This document shows positions 1-5,885 of a stretch of 7,568 nt of DNA, piece after piece. The position numbers were made by a program, and so were the translations under genes. This DNA is from Sulfuricella sp. (lineage in GTDB: Bacteria; Pseudomonadota; Gammaproteobacteria; Burkholderiales; Sulfuricellaceae), in assembly GCA_030691435.1 (NCBI GenBank), contig JAUYEK010000014.1, positions 1-7,568 on the forward strand, in the 5' to 3' direction. The notes beneath the pieces were generated by a model that was given only the letters and a program-made list of their open reading frames with translations, made no database searches and was not told the DNA's origin. Every line of letters starts with the position of its first letter. Position 1 is the first letter of the stretch.

Positions 1-21
1 ACGAGTGCGCAGCACAGCATA

Positions 22-35
22 AACCCAGATAATCC
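22..35. repeat. Isolated copy of the MITE terminal sequence
   Basis: The 14 bases aacccagataatcc equal the reverse complement of the outer part of the right terminal repeat of the MITE-like element at 773-903. The matching stretch there is ggattatctgggtt at 888-901. This suggests that a second, partial copy of the same element lies at or beyond the left edge of the window. The match is seen directly; that it is a remnant of a related element is inference. Confidence 0.45.
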
Positions 36-199
36 TATAAAAAGCAGTTCAGCCACGGATTAACACAGATATACACAGATTATCAATGAGTTACCATTCA
101 CATCTTGATCACCTTTCAGGTGTGCCGAAAATCTTCAACAACACCTTGTTTTATCTGTGTTAATCCGTGCTTATCTGTGGATAAAAGCTGTTTTTAGGA
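33..199. repeat. Dispersed inverted repeat downstream of the pentapeptide gene
   Basis: Two perfect 18-bp arms, cacggattaacacagata (54-71) and tatctgtgttaatccgtg (152-169), enclose an 80-bp spacer. The symmetry continues imperfectly outward, with an aaaaagcag-like stretch on the left and ctgttttt (188-195) on the right. CACAGAT half-units recur at 64-70 and 74-80, and ATCTGTG at 153-159 and 173-179. The sequence resembles the 'atccgtgttaatctgtg' type of repeat scattered in gaps of many bacterial genomes. It ends next to the stop codon of the pentapeptide gene at 200, so its transcript could fold and act as a 3' end structure, but it lacks the GC stem and U-tract of a classical terminator. Confidence 0.65.
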
Positions 200-634
200 T
201 CATTCCGGCTTGAGGCCTAATCGCCTCTCCACCGCCTCCATCAGCGACGGGGGCAGGTCATGGGCGCCATCGAAGACGGCATTGAACAGGTCTGCGTTGG
301 AGAAATCGGCGCCCTTTAGTTTGGTGTTCTTGAACATGGCGCCACGCAGCGATGCGCCCAGGAGGCGGGTTCCCGAGAGGTCGGCATTGGTAAAATCGCA
401 GTCTTCGGCCGCTGCCCCGGTCATGTCGGCGCGGGAGAGGTTGGTGTTCACGAAGCGCCCCCCGGTTATCACTCCACGAAGCATGTAGGTATCCGCCAGG
501 GAACCACCCGACAGGTCGATCCCTTCCATCAATACGTCCTTGAGATAGGCGCCGGAGAAGTCTGCGCCGGTTGCACGGGTGTTAATGAGGTTGGTGCCGA
601 AAAGATAGGCCTTGCCGACGCGCGCGCCACTCAT
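200..634 (-). CDS. Pentapeptide-repeat protein, N-terminally damaged
   Basis: The translation is almost entirely A(D/N)LXX-type five-residue repeats, about 24 in tandem, for example GADFS, GIDLS, NTNLS, RADMT, NADLS, GASLR, GADFS and NADLF. Such repeats fold as a right-handed quadrilateral beta-helix. A short helical cap (PPSLMEAVERRLGLKPE) closes the C-terminus. The specific function of such proteins is usually unknown. The only ATG giving an open frame is at 634, but the repeats clearly continue upstream in the same frame (ADLREADLFHATFDEAD) without a start codon before a stop at 775-773. This ATG is therefore probably internal, and no Shine-Dalgarno sequence precedes it. The true N-terminus appears to lie in another frame (see 635-762). 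It is transcribed away from ppdK, with a MITE between them. It could still be translated as a 144-residue fragment. Confidence 0.7.
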   Translation of the reverse strand: MSGARVGKAYLFGTNLINTRATGADFSGAYLKDVLMEGIDLSGGSLADTYMLRGVITGGRFVNTNLSRADMTGAAAEDCDFTNADLSGTRLLGASLRGAMFKNTKLKGADFSNADLFNAVFDGAHDLPPSLMEAVERRLGLKPE

Positions 635-762
635 GTCCGCCTCATCAAAAGTGGCATGGAATAAATCCGCTTCCCTGAGATCGGCGGCGGGGATAAGGTT
701 GGCGCAGCGATCGGCCCCGCCGCTACGGAGATTGACGCAAGCCCCAAGGCAAATAGGGCCAT
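635..762 (-). pseudogene. Frameshifted 5' part of the pentapeptide gene with signal peptide
   Basis: Reading from the ATG at 762 gives MALFALGLASISVAAG, which looks like a secretion signal. It then runs out of frame into proline-rich nonsense ending at 631. The neighbouring frame, which joins the pentapeptide protein, reads ADRCANLIPAADLREADL from the same place. Adding one G to the G4 run (CCCC at 715-718 on the plus strand) would fuse them as ...SISVAAGADRCANLIPAADL..., a signal peptide followed by repeats. This points to a one-base deletion in a homopolymer: real inactivation, slippage-based switching, or a sequencing error. Just upstream the reading continues as V-K-F-L-Q-M with GTT where ATG or GTG would be expected. 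That codon lies at the edge of the MITE, so insertion of the element may have removed the original start. Confidence 0.55.
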
Positions 763-772
763 CTGTAAGAAT

Positions 773-903
773 TTAACCCGGATTATCCATTGGAATGTTC
801 GTGCCTGTAGGAGCGCCGCCCTCGGCGCGAATGCGGCCGCAAATTGCGGCGAGGGCGCCGCTCCCACAGCGGTGTTTTGGCTCTAATGGATTATCTGGGT
901 TAA
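773..903. mobile_element. 131-bp MITE-like palindromic element
   Basis: Terminal inverted repeats of 19 bp, ttaacccggattatccatt (773-791) and aatggattatctgggttaa (885-903), match at 17 of 19 positions. Inside them the element is again roughly palindromic. The stretch gtaggagcgccgccctcgg on the left mirrors gcgagggcgccgctcccac on the right, around a gcggccgc core. The GTAGGAGCG motif is typical of REP-like elements in proteobacteria. There is no coding capacity, so any movement would need a transposase in trans. Both ends carry TTAA, which may be target sequence or part of the repeat. It sits at the 5' end of the damaged pentapeptide gene and may have displaced its start codon and promoter. 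Confidence 0.65.
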
Positions 904-1152
904 AGATATGTTATATGAATGAGTTAGATAAATATTGATGTTTGTGTGCTGCCATATAATTTTTTTATTTATTGAATAATATAAGAAAAATCATATTCAT
1001 GAGCCCTGTCGCTGGCTTTTCCGCGTTCATATTCTCGATGAGAATTTGTTAAGGTGCTTTCGCGGCGCGCATTTTTCTTTGTGCCCGTGATATTATTTAA
1101 TTCGTCTATTAATTCATCTGTATTCCCATAAAAATCTTAAGGGGCATCGGCC
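904..1152 (+). promoter_or_regulatory. AT-rich upstream region and putative ppdK promoter
   Basis: No gene is visible in these 249 bases. The first hundred are strongly AT-rich compared with the surrounding coding DNA. A perfect -10 consensus TATAAT lies at 955-960, but the -35 options are weak: tattga at 933-938 with a 16-bp spacer, or TTGATG at 935-940 with 14 bp. If used, it would give a leader of roughly 185 nt before ppdK. The ribosome binding site of ppdK is AAGGGG at 1139-1144, eight bases before the ATG. Confidence 0.4.
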
Positions 1153-3945
1153 ATGAGCGGTAAAAAATATATTTACGCATTCGAAGAAGGCGACGGAAAA
1201 AACAAGATGCTGCTGGGCGGCAAGGGCGCCAATCTGTGCGAGATGACGCAGATCGGGCTGAACGTGCCGCCGGGCTTTACCATTACCACCGAGGCCTGTC
1301 TGGCCTACCTGGATAAAAACCAGTTGCCGGAAGGGCTGATGGACAACATCAAGGGCCACATGGCGGCGCTGGAGAAGAAAACCGGCAAGGGCTTCGGCAG
1401 CGCCGACAACCCCCTGCTGGTGTCGGTGCGCTCCGGTTCGTCGATGTCGATGCCGGGCATGATGGATACCATTCTCAACCTCGGCCTCAACGAAACCTCG
1501 CTGCAAGGGCTGATCAAGCAGACCGGCAACGAGCGTTTCGCCTACGATGCCTACCGCCGCTTTATCCAGTTGTTCGGCAAGATCGCGCTGAACATCGGCG
1601 ACGAGCATTTCGACGAACACATGGCGGCAATCAAGAGGAAGTACGGCGCGCCACAGGACATCGATCTCTCCGCCAAGCACCTCAAGGAACTGGCGGGCGA
1701 ATTCCTCGAAATTGTCCGGCGTCACAGCGGCAAGCTGTTCCCGCAAGACCCTTACGAGCAGCTAGAAATCGCCGTGGGAGCGGTGTTCCGCTCCTGGGGC
1801 GGCAAACGCGCGGTGGATTACCGCAAGCAGTTCAGGATCACCAAAGAGCAGGCCAACGGCACTGCGGTCAACGTCTGTACCATGGTGTTCGGCAACATGG
1901 GCAATGATTCCGGCACCGGCGTCGGCTTTACCCGCAACCCCGGCACCGGCGAGAACGTGATTTACGGCGAATATCTCACCAACGCGCAAGGCGAGGACGT
2001 GGTGGCCGGCATTCGCACGCCCAAGCCCATCGCCGAGATGGAGCAGGAAATGCCGGAAATCTACCGGCAACTGACGGAACTGCACAACCGGCTGGAGTCG
2101 CATTACCACGAAGTGCAGGATTTCGAATTCACCATCGAGAAGGGCACGCTCTACTGCCTGCAAACCCGCAACGGCAAGATGAATGCCCGCGCCATGGTGC
2201 GCACCTCGGTGGAAATGTTCCAGGGTGGCCTGATCACGAAAGATCGCGCGCTGCTGCGGATCGAGCCCTTGATCCTGGAGCAGATGCTGGTGCCGCAGCT
2301 GTCACCCAACTTCCACGGCAAGTCGCTGGCGCAGGGGTTGTCGGCATCGCCCGGCGCGGCTTCCGGCAAGATCGTGTTCGACGCCGACACGGCGGAGATA
2401 CGTGGCCGTAGCGGCGAAAAAATCATCCTGGTGCGCGAAGAAACCAAACCGGAGGACATCCACGGCTTCTTTCAGGCGCAGGGCATCCTCACCAGCCGCG
2501 GCGGCAAGACTTCGCACGCCGCAGTGGTGGCGCGCGGCATGGGCAAACCCTGCGTGTCCGGCTGCGAGCAGATCGTGATCAACGACCTGGCGCGTAGCGC
2601 GATCATCGGAGACACCACCTTGCATGAGGGTGACATCATCACCATCGACGGCAGCACCGGCCATGTTTACGCCGGCGAAGTGCCGACCGTGGAGGCGGAA
2701 TTTTCAGAGGAAATGGCCACCCTGCTGGCCTGGGCGGACGAAGTCGCGCGCCTCAGGGTGCTGGCCAACGCCGATACGCCGGAGGCGGCTGTCAAGGCGC
2801 GCGGCTTCGGCGCCATGGGCATCGGCCTGTGTCGCACCGAGCGGATGTTCAACGGCACCGACCGCCTGCCTATCGTGCAGGAAATGATCCTGGCGGAAAC
2901 GCCGGAGCAGCGCCAGGCCGCGCACGACCGCCTGCTGCCGTTCCAGCGCTCCGACTTCAAGGCCATCTTCAAGGCGATGAAGGGGCTGCCGGTGACGGTG
3001 CGCCTGCTCGATCCGCCGATGCACGAGTTCCTTCCCAGCGCGGCGCAGCTTGAGCTGGAAATCGCCCATTTGCATCATTTGCGCGACACTATCAAGGGTT
3101 TGGAAGAGCTGCCGGATACCCTCAAGCTGCTCAATCCCAAGCTCTACCAGCAGTATGCCGATGGCTTGCTGAAGCTGATGGACGGTCTGCACACCTTCAA
3201 GGGGTCGCACCTGGAAGAGGATGTCATCAGCAAGAAGGAGGCGATCCTGAAAAAAGTGCGCGCCCTGGCGGAAGTCAACCCGATGTTGGGACACCGCGGC
3301 GTGCGGCTGGGCATCACCTATCCTGAAATCTACTCGATGCAGATTCAGGCGATTCTCGAAGCCGCCGCCCTGTGCGCCAAGGAGGGGATCGAGATATACC
3401 CCGAAATTATGGTGCCACAGGTGGCCACGGTGGAAGAGCTCAAGCGCATCCACAGCTATGTCCAGCGCATCCACAAGGTGGTCGAGCTGACCCACGGCAT
3501 CAACGTGAAATTCAAGTTCGGCAGCATGCTCGAAGTGGTGCGCGCCTGCGTGCGCGCCGGGCGCATGGCGGAAACCGCCGAATTCTTCTCGTTCGGCACC
3601 AACGACCTGACCCAGGCGACCTTCTCGTTCAGCCGCGAGGATGCCGAAAACAAGTTCCTGCCGGCTTATACCGAGACCGGCATCCTGGAGGACAACCCGT
3701 TCGAGGTGCTGGACATCAAGGGCGTCGGACAGCTGATGAAGATGGCGGTGGAGCGGGGCCGCCAGACCAACCCTGATCTCAAGATGGGGATCTGCGGCGA
3801 GCATGGTGGACACCCCGGCTCGATCCACTTCTGCCACCACATCGGACTCAGCTACGTGTCCTGTTCCGGACCGCGCGTGCCGATCGCGCGCCTGGCGGCA
3901 GCGCAAGCCAAGCTGCTGGAGGGCGAGTACCAGGATCCGAGCTGA
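1153..3945 (+). CDS. ppdK: Pyruvate, phosphate dikinase (PPDK)
   Basis: A cytoplasmic enzyme interconverting pyruvate + ATP + phosphate and PEP + AMP + pyrophosphate, at the glycolysis/gluconeogenesis junction. The 930-residue protein has the full family order. An N-terminal ATP-grasp nucleotide-binding domain (about 1-340) contains GGKGANL, VSVRSGSSMSMPGMMDT and QTRNGKMNARA. A phosphohistidine swivel domain contains GGKTSHAAVVARGMGKPCVSG with catalytic His455; the Thr453 just before it is the site used by the DUF299-type regulatory protein in other PPDKs. The C-terminal PEP/pyruvate barrel has Arg561, Arg617, Glu794, Asn817 in FGTNDLTQ and catalytic Cys881 in GICGEHGGHP. By recall, the Clostridium symbiosum enzyme (874 residues) uses His455, Arg561, Arg617, Glu745, Asn768 and Cys831. 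About 50 extra residues therefore lie between 617 and 794, chiefly at 630-705. The start is supported by AAGGGG eight bases upstream. All catalytic residues are intact. Confidence 0.97.
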   Translation: MSGKKYIYAFEEGDGKNKMLLGGKGANLCEMTQIGLNVPPGFTITTEACLAYLDKNQLPEGLMDNIKGHMAALEKKTGKGFGSADNPLLVSVRSGSSMSMPGMMDTILNLGLNETSLQGLIKQTGNERFAYDAYRRFIQLFGKIALNIGDEHFDEHMAAIKRKYGAPQDIDLSAKHLKELAGEFLEIVRRHSGKLFPQDPYEQLEIAVGAVFRSWGGKRAVDYRKQFRITKEQANGTAVNVCTMVFGNMGNDSGTGVGFTRNPGTGENVIYGEYLTNAQGEDVVAGIRTPKPIAEMEQEMPEIYRQLTELHNRLESHYHEVQDFEFTIEKGTLYCLQTRNGKMNARAMVRTSVEMFQGGLITKDRALLRIEPLILEQMLVPQLSPNFHGKSLAQGLSASPGAASGKIVFDADTAEIRGRSGEKIILVREETKPEDIHGFFQAQGILTSRGGKTSHAAVVARGMGKPCVSGCEQIVINDLARSAIIGDTTLHEGDIITIDGSTGHVYAGEVPTVEAEFSEEMATLLAWADEVARLRVLANADTPEAAVKARGFGAMGIGLCRTERMFNGTDRLPIVQEMILAETPEQRQAAHDRLLPFQRSDFKAIFKAMKGLPVTVRLLDPPMHEFLPSAAQLELEIAHLHHLRDTIKGLEELPDTLKLLNPKLYQQYADGLLKLMDGLHTFKGSHLEEDVISKKEAILKKVRALAEVNPMLGHRGVRLGITYPEIYSMQIQAILEAAALCAKEGIEIYPEIMVPQVATVEELKRIHSYVQRIHKVVELTHGINVKFKFGSMLEVVRACVRAGRMAETAEFFSFGTNDLTQATFSFSREDAENKFLPAYTETGILEDNPFEVLDIKGVGQLMKMAVERGRQTNPDLKMGICGEHGGHPGSIHFCHHIGLSYVSCSGPRVPIARLAAAQAKLLEGEYQDPS

Positions 3946-3955
3946 TCTTGGTATG

Positions 3956-4012
3956 GCCGCAAAAAGGCACAAAAAACACAAAAATTTTGTGTTTTTTGTG
4001 CCTTTTTGTGGC
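3956..4012. terminator. Palindromic bidirectional terminator / dispersed repeat
   Basis: Two 28-bp arms (3956-3983 and 3985-4012) are reverse complements except for one position (gccgc against gccac), with a single base (3984) at the centre. The arms combine a GGCAC block with A-runs on one side and T-runs on the other. The element lies between the convergent ppdK, whose stop ends at 3945, and the minus-strand gene whose TAG occupies 4014-4012. It therefore fits a two-way terminator. Its GTGCCTTTTTGTGGC sequence also resembles a widely scattered bacterial repeat that often yields spurious KKAQKTQ-type translations. Confidence 0.7.
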
Positions 4013-4587
4013 TATTCGGTTTCGAACAGGCCGCGCATCGTCTTCTTGATGGTCTCGATGGTTTCCGGCGATTCGATTTCCATGATCTGGTCGATGATCC
4101 AAGGCTGGTCGCGCTTGTCCATGACCTCGCGGATGCAGTTGCCGAGGTAGCGCAGCGTGGCGAAAGAGGGTTTCTCGTCAACCAGGTCGAAGGTGGCGTA
4201 ATCCACCAGGCGACGGTTGAGCAGGTCGATGAAGCCGACTTTGTAATCGTAACCTTCGTCGTTATTCGGCGCGATTTCGAGGATGTTTTCCTCCATCATT
4301 TCGGATAATCGCTTGGCCAGCGCCTGGATGAAGGCGGTACGCGTTGCATCATCGATACGATTGTAGGCGAGGCGGTCGGCATACTGTACCTCGAAGGCGA
4401 GGAACTCGGCCATCAGGATAAAGCCGCGCTGAGGCGTGATGATGTCGTAATCCGCTTGTGACAGGTTGACGGTGAATCTGTCCGCCAGGCGCCAAAGAAC
4501 CAGGGCCAGCACCGAGGCGGTTTCTGCGGGATCCTTGGGTTGCCCATCCTTTTTGAACCAGTTCGTTTTGACTCGAATCGGTTTCAT
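4012..4587 (-). CDS. Uncharacterised protein, last gene of the cluster
   Basis: A 191-residue soluble-looking protein without signal peptide or membrane segment. I do not recognise the family. It looks mostly helical, with acidic stretches (EMMEENILEIAPNNDEGYD, IMEIESPETIETIKK) and a basic N-terminus (MKPIRVKTNWFKKDGQPK). The only cysteine is in LGNCIREV near residue 155. The chosen ATG at 4587 is preceded by AGGAG encoded in the last codons of sseA. It begins one base after the sseA stop (TAA at 4591-4589), so translation is almost certainly coupled. A longer reading from an ATG at 4677 would overlap sseA by about 90 bases and is unlikely. Coupling to a sulfurtransferase in a dsr neighbourhood suggests a partner in sulfur trafficking; this is inference only. 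Confidence 0.85.
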   Translation of the reverse strand: MKPIRVKTNWFKKDGQPKDPAETASVLALVLWRLADRFTVNLSQADYDIITPQRGFILMAEFLAFEVQYADRLAYNRIDDATRTAFIQALAKRLSEMMEENILEIAPNNDEGYDYKVGFIDLLNRRLVDYATFDLVDEKPSFATLRYLGNCIREVMDKRDQPWIIDQIMEIESPETIETIKKTMRGLFETE

Positions 4588-4588
4588 T

Positions 4589-5437
4589 TTATTCTCCTGT
4601 GGCGACCGGACGGGATGAATCGGCGATCCACTCGCTCCACGAGCCGGGATAAAGCTTGCCGCCCGGCAATCCGGCAATTTCCATGGCCAGGATATTGTGG
4701 CAGGCGGTCACGCCGGAGCCGCAGGAGTGGATCGCCTGTTCCGGCGAAATACCGTGCAGCAGATCAAGATAGGCGGTGCGCAGCTCCTCTGCGGGCAGGT
4801 AGGTGCCGTCGAAATCGATATTTTCCTCGAAAGTCCAGTTGATGGAGCCGGGGATGTGGCCGGCCACCTTGTCCAGCGGTTCGCGTTCACCGCTGAAGCG
4901 ATCTTCCGGTCGGGCGTCGATGATCACTCGGTTGGGGTCTTGCCGGGCCTGGTTCACTTCAGTGATGTCCGCCCACATCGCGTTCTGCGGACGGGGAAAG
5001 AATTGGGCCGGAACAATTTCGGGCAGATCGGTGGTGACATTCAGCTTCTGCCGCATCCACAGGGGTATGCCGCCATCGAGCAGGGCCACGGCATCGTGGC
5101 CCAGCCAGCGCAACAGCCACCACATCCTCACTGCCATGGAGCCGAAACTGTCATCGTAGACGACGACCTGTTTGGTGTTGTCCACTCCCCAGAGTCCCAG
5201 TTTTTCGCTCAGAAGCTGCGGACTGGGCAGCGGGTGACGACCGCTGGTGGGGTTGATCGGGGACGAGAGGTCATCGTCCAGGTGGGCGTAACGTGCGTCC
5301 GGGATGTGGCCGTGCCGGTAAGCGCGACGCCCCGCTTCAGGATCGGTGAGCGTGAAGCGGCAGTCAAAGACGATCCAGTCCGGGTCGTCGAGATGTTGGG
5401 CCAACTCCTCGGCTGAAACCAGGGCGGTGAATTTCAT
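4589..5437 (-). CDS. sseA: 3-Mercaptopyruvate-type sulfurtransferase
   Basis: A tandem rhodanese protein of 282 residues, the normal length for this family (E. coli SseA is about 281). The inactive N-terminal rhodanese domain covers about 8-130 (WIVFDCRF, GHIPDARY, VVVYDDSFGSMAVRMWW, ALLDGG). The catalytic domain covers about 155-275 (VIIDARPEDRFSG, GHIPGSIN) and carries the active loop CGSGVTAC at 239-246 with Cys239. That loop is the mercaptopyruvate sulfurtransferase signature, rather than the CRKGVT loop of thiosulfate sulfurtransferase. It forms a Cys-persulfide and passes sulfane sulfur to acceptors in the cytoplasm. It lies 67 bases after the DsrC-like gene and couples directly to the next gene. 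No Shine-Dalgarno sequence precedes the ATG at 5437: the space is filled by a palindromic repeat (5440-5499), which could restrain its translation. The substrate in this organism cannot be told from sequence. Confidence 0.93.
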   Translation of the reverse strand: MKFTALVSAEELAQHLDDPDWIVFDCRFTLTDPEAGRRAYRHGHIPDARYAHLDDDLSSPINPTSGRHPLPSPQLLSEKLGLWGVDNTKQVVVYDDSFGSMAVRMWWLLRWLGHDAVALLDGGIPLWMRQKLNVTTDLPEIVPAQFFPRPQNAMWADITEVNQARQDPNRVIIDARPEDRFSGEREPLDKVAGHIPGSINWTFEENIDFDGTYLPAEELRTAYLDLLHGISPEQAIHSCGSGVTACHNILAMEIAGLPGGKLYPGSWSEWIADSSRPVATGE

Positions 5438-5439
5438 GG

Positions 5440-5499
5440 CTAGGGGCTAGAGGCTAGAGGTAGAACGGGGCCTTTACTAGCCCCTAGCCTCTAGCCCCT
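5440..5499. repeat. Inverted repeat of CTAGAGGCTAGGGG units before sseA
   Basis: Arm aggggctagaggctag (5442-5457) and arm ctagcctctagcccct (5484-5499) are perfect 16-bp reverse complements with a 26-base spacer. A second 12-bp pairing is possible, gctaggggctag (5439-5450) with ctagcccctagc (5477-5488), so two exclusive hairpins exist. It fills the gap between the DsrC-like stop (5505) and the sseA start (5437). In the minus-strand transcript the arm ends four bases before the sseA ATG, where a ribosome binding site should be. It may be a dispersed element, a partial attenuator, or a stabiliser of the upstream mRNA. Confidence 0.75.
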
Positions 5500-5504
5500 G
5501 CTTT

Positions 5505-5834
5505 TTAGTATCCGCCCTTGCCGTAAGGCTTGGGCAGACCGGCTACCTTGGCCGCCTGCTTGGCCGGCATTTCGGGGAACTGGGTGTAGAGGTATTTGCT
5601 GTCGGTGCCGGGGCGAAGCTTTTCCCAGTCTTTCAGCATGTTACGGAATGTTGGCGTGTGGCCGTGTTCCTTGTATTGCTCGCGCATGTAGTTGACGACT
5701 GCCCAGCGATCATCGTTCATCTTGAGGCCTTCGGCCTCGGCGATGACAGGAACGATATCGTCGCTGTAATCGGGCTCAAGCACGTAGCCTTCTTCGTCGG
5801 TTTCGATTTCAACGCCGTTTACTTCGTATGCCAT
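5505..5834 (-). CDS. DsrC/TusE-family protein lacking both cysteines (RspA-type)
   Basis: The 109 residues match the DsrC/TusE/DsvC family along their length: N-terminal MAYEVNGVEIETDEEGYV, the helical middle DDRWAVVNYMREQY, then HTPTFRNMLKDWEK, SKYLYTQFP and the C-terminal arm AKQAAKVAGLPKPYGKGGY. In true DsrC two cysteines 11 residues apart in this arm (KQAC and PTGCV) carry the sulfur trisulfide. TusE keeps only the last one. Here the positions are Ala95 and Lys106, and the protein contains no cysteine anywhere. It cannot therefore carry sulfur in the DsrC way. Cys-less members have been set apart as RspA, proposed to be regulatory; the family fold includes a helix-turn-helix-like part. 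A strong AAGGAGGAA lies seven bases before the ATG. It sits between the Cas6-like gene (51-base gap) and sseA. Confidence 0.92.
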   Translation of the reverse strand: MAYEVNGVEIETDEEGYVLEPDYSDDIVPVIAEAEGLKMNDDRWAVVNYMREQYKEHGHTPTFRNMLKDWEKLRPGTDSKYLYTQFPEMPAKQAAKVAGLPKPYGKGGY

Positions 5835-5885
5835 TGTGATTCCTCCTTTGAAAGTTTGCGGGTGATAAAAAAATGTGAGGGTATT

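Noticed and set aside
631..867. 78-codon minus-strand frame crossing the MITE
   Set aside because: Its first half is translated MITE sequence and its end is out of frame with the pentapeptide repeats. Only the part from the ATG at 762 is meaningful, as a broken 5' end.
2704..3981. Long open frame (425 codons) antisense to ppdK
   Set aside because: It mirrors the codon bias of the real PPDK gene, is rich in H, L, Q and R without domain signs, and runs through the terminator palindrome. PPDK on the plus strand is complete with all motifs.
4588..4677. Alternative start at 4677 for the last gene of the cluster
   Set aside because: The added 30 residues would overlap the end of sseA, and the ATG at 4587 has a good AGGAG site and a typical one-base coupling.
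4697..5416. 239-codon open frame antisense to sseA
   Set aside because: A shadow of the sulfurtransferase, whose motifs and length are right on the minus strand; no ribosome binding site or recognisable motif.
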